Origin: Desulfobacula toluolica Tol2
GTDB taxonomy: Bacteria; Desulfobacterota; Desulfobacteria; Desulfobacterales; Desulfobacteraceae
DNA length: 64,000 bases
Direction of reading: 5' to 3'
NCBI RefSeq assembly: GCF_000307105.1
Contig: NC_018645.1
Coordinates: forward strand, 4,226,001 to 4,290,000
In this document: positions 63,016-64,000 of the stretch, piece by piece
Layout: every line of letters begins with the position of its first letter
How positions within the stretch are numbered: position 1 is the first letter of the stretch
The notes under the pieces: model-generated
Seen by the model: only the letters and a program-made list of their open reading frames with translations
What the model was told of the DNA's origin: nothing
Databases searched by the model: none
Position numbers and translations under genes: made by a program

Positions 63016-63918
63016 TTAAAATAATTGCCAATAACGACCCAAGACCCTTCCTATCACAAGTTTAATTGCCCAGCTTATTTTGCGTAACTCAAGCTGAGAA
63101 GATGAAAAACAAATGTCCAAAGATGGAGAAGATTCATCTTTAAGAACAGATACAATCTTTTTTAAATCAGGATCATTTTTAATGTCGTGTTTTATTTCAT
63201 CAGGCAATAAATCCAAATAACCGGTGTTATGGTATATTGTTTGATGACTTTCCTGTCTCTCGAAATTATCCTGTTCAATACTTTCTTCATTTTTACCGTA
63301 AAGATGTATTTTAGCTGACTTGTTACCAAATAAGGTATGATGCTTTTTATTCCAATATTTTTCTTTTCCAGAATGAAAGACAAGGCCGGTTTTCCGGCAC
63401 AAATCAGACAAAAGGATTTCAGGGGACTTTACAAGGTCGCTATATGAAATAACGATATAATTTTTGATAAAAGAAAAATAGAGCCGATGATAATTTTTCC
63501 AAAATTTTTTCCAATGCTTTCGCACCCGTTTATGCATGGAATATGCAAAAGCAGCCGGTTCTTTCCAGATTAATATATGGAACACGTCAATACCTTGTGA
63601 TTTTAAATATTCTGATTGTTGTTTAATCCACCATGGTTCTTTACTGGAATCAACAATAAAAGAAACTTCAGGCATTTGTCTGAAAATGGCTTTGTAAAGA
63701 TGCTTTTCCCCTGCTTTACGTATTTTAAACCAAAAATCACAATCTGGATTTCCACAACCGCATTTAGGTTTTAATTCAAAATTGATGGGTCGGTAAGGAC
63801 GAAAAAGTGCATACACCTCACCTGCAGAAAATCCTTCAGGACTGTTGCTCAACATCATATCCAGCATTGTTGAGCCACTATAAGAACTGCCTCCGATAAA
63901 AAAAACTTTTTTATTCAT
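63016..63918 (-). CDS. Sulfotransferase family protein
   Basis: About 300 residues. The N-terminal P-loop-like PAPS site is FFIGGSSYSGSTMLDMML; the 3'-phosphate-binding strand and helix follow in FHILIWKEPAAFAYSMHKR. CGCGNPDCDFW is a small Cys cluster that may bind zinc. It would transfer sulfate from PAPS to a polysaccharide or glycolipid hydroxyl. First gene of the six-gene leftward EPS operon as far as the window shows. A GTG at 63933 is an alternative start. The 82 bases from there to the window end show no gene. Confidence 0.85.
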   Translation of the reverse strand: MNKKVFFIGGSSYSGSTMLDMMLSNSPEGFSAGEVYALFRPYRPINFELKPKCGCGNPDCDFWFKIRKAGEKHLYKAIFRQMPEVSFIVDSSKEPWWIKQQSEYLKSQGIDVFHILIWKEPAAFAYSMHKRVRKHWKKFWKNYHRLYFSFIKNYIVISYSDLVKSPEILLSDLCRKTGLVFHSGKEKYWNKKHHTLFGNKSAKIHLYGKNEESIEQDNFERQESHQTIYHNTGYLDLLPDEIKHDIKNDPDLKKIVSVLKDESSPSLDICFSSSQLELRKISWAIKLVIGRVLGRYWQLF

Positions 63919-64000
63919 ATGAAAACCAAGCACCCATCTTTAGAGTCATACAAGTTTATTAAAAAAAAATTCATACCACAGTTTTAAACGCATTTTATTT

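Overview
The window looks like chromosomal DNA of a strictly anaerobic, probably sulfate-reducing deltaproteobacterium (Desulfobacterota), most likely the Desulfobacteraceae/Desulfobacula-Desulfobacter neighbourhood. This rests on gene content (an HdrD/TmcB/DsrK-like iron-sulfur protein that appears to contain selenocysteine, a GTP-dependent PEP carboxykinase, a DUF355 adenosine-specific kinase, a PUFA-synthase-like megasynthase) and on protein style. It is inference from memory of families, not a database match.

Layout. 1-10.8 kb: housekeeping and small genes. These are the 3' part of carB, a Pif1-like helicase with HRDC and HTH domains, a hotdog thioesterase, a DsrE-like protein, an adenosine-specific kinase, a DUF374 acyltransferase and a DEAD-box RNA helicase. 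10.9-25.4 kb: a lipid/polyketide locus. One 3944-residue megasynthase (two NPD domains, KS, KS-like, AT, KS, four ACP-like repeats, KR, DH) is transcribed leftward. A sigma-54 enhancer-binding regulator and a PlsC-type acyltransferase diverge from it, and the shared promoter region carries a sigma-54 promoter aimed at the megasynthase plus upstream inverted repeats. 25.4-31 kb: a FapA/DUF342 protein and a tightly coupled parA-parB-ispH::ubiA operon. 31.1-32.5 kb: the HdrD-like gene, interrupted by one in-frame TGA followed by a good bacterial SECIS-like hairpin. 32.7-42.4 kb: hrpA, ccdA, a hydrolase, a PHP phosphatase, pckG, a flavoprotein and a decayed FKBP gene.

42.5-64 kb: an exopolysaccharide locus. 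A rightward operon carries an ExeA-like ATPase, a VWA/CxxCH/OmpA lipoprotein, a Wza-like exporter, a GNVR chain-length protein, a BY-kinase-like ATPase with a broken P-loop, and an O-antigen-polymerase-like protein. Leftward genes encode a GT4 glycosyltransferase frameshifted at a G9 tract and an AlgD-type nucleotide-sugar dehydrogenase. After an insertion region, a six-gene leftward operon follows: sulfotransferase, two GT4, beta-helix protein, GT4, heparinase-like lyase. Together they would build, modify and export a uronic-acid-containing, possibly sulfated polysaccharide. A complete IS66 element with an 8-bp target duplication sits inside a decayed IS110-family transposase in the middle of this locus.

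A dispersed structured repeat of about 90 bp occurs four times (about 2.1, 2.2, 27.6 and 48.9 kb). No tRNA, rRNA or CRISPR array was recognised.
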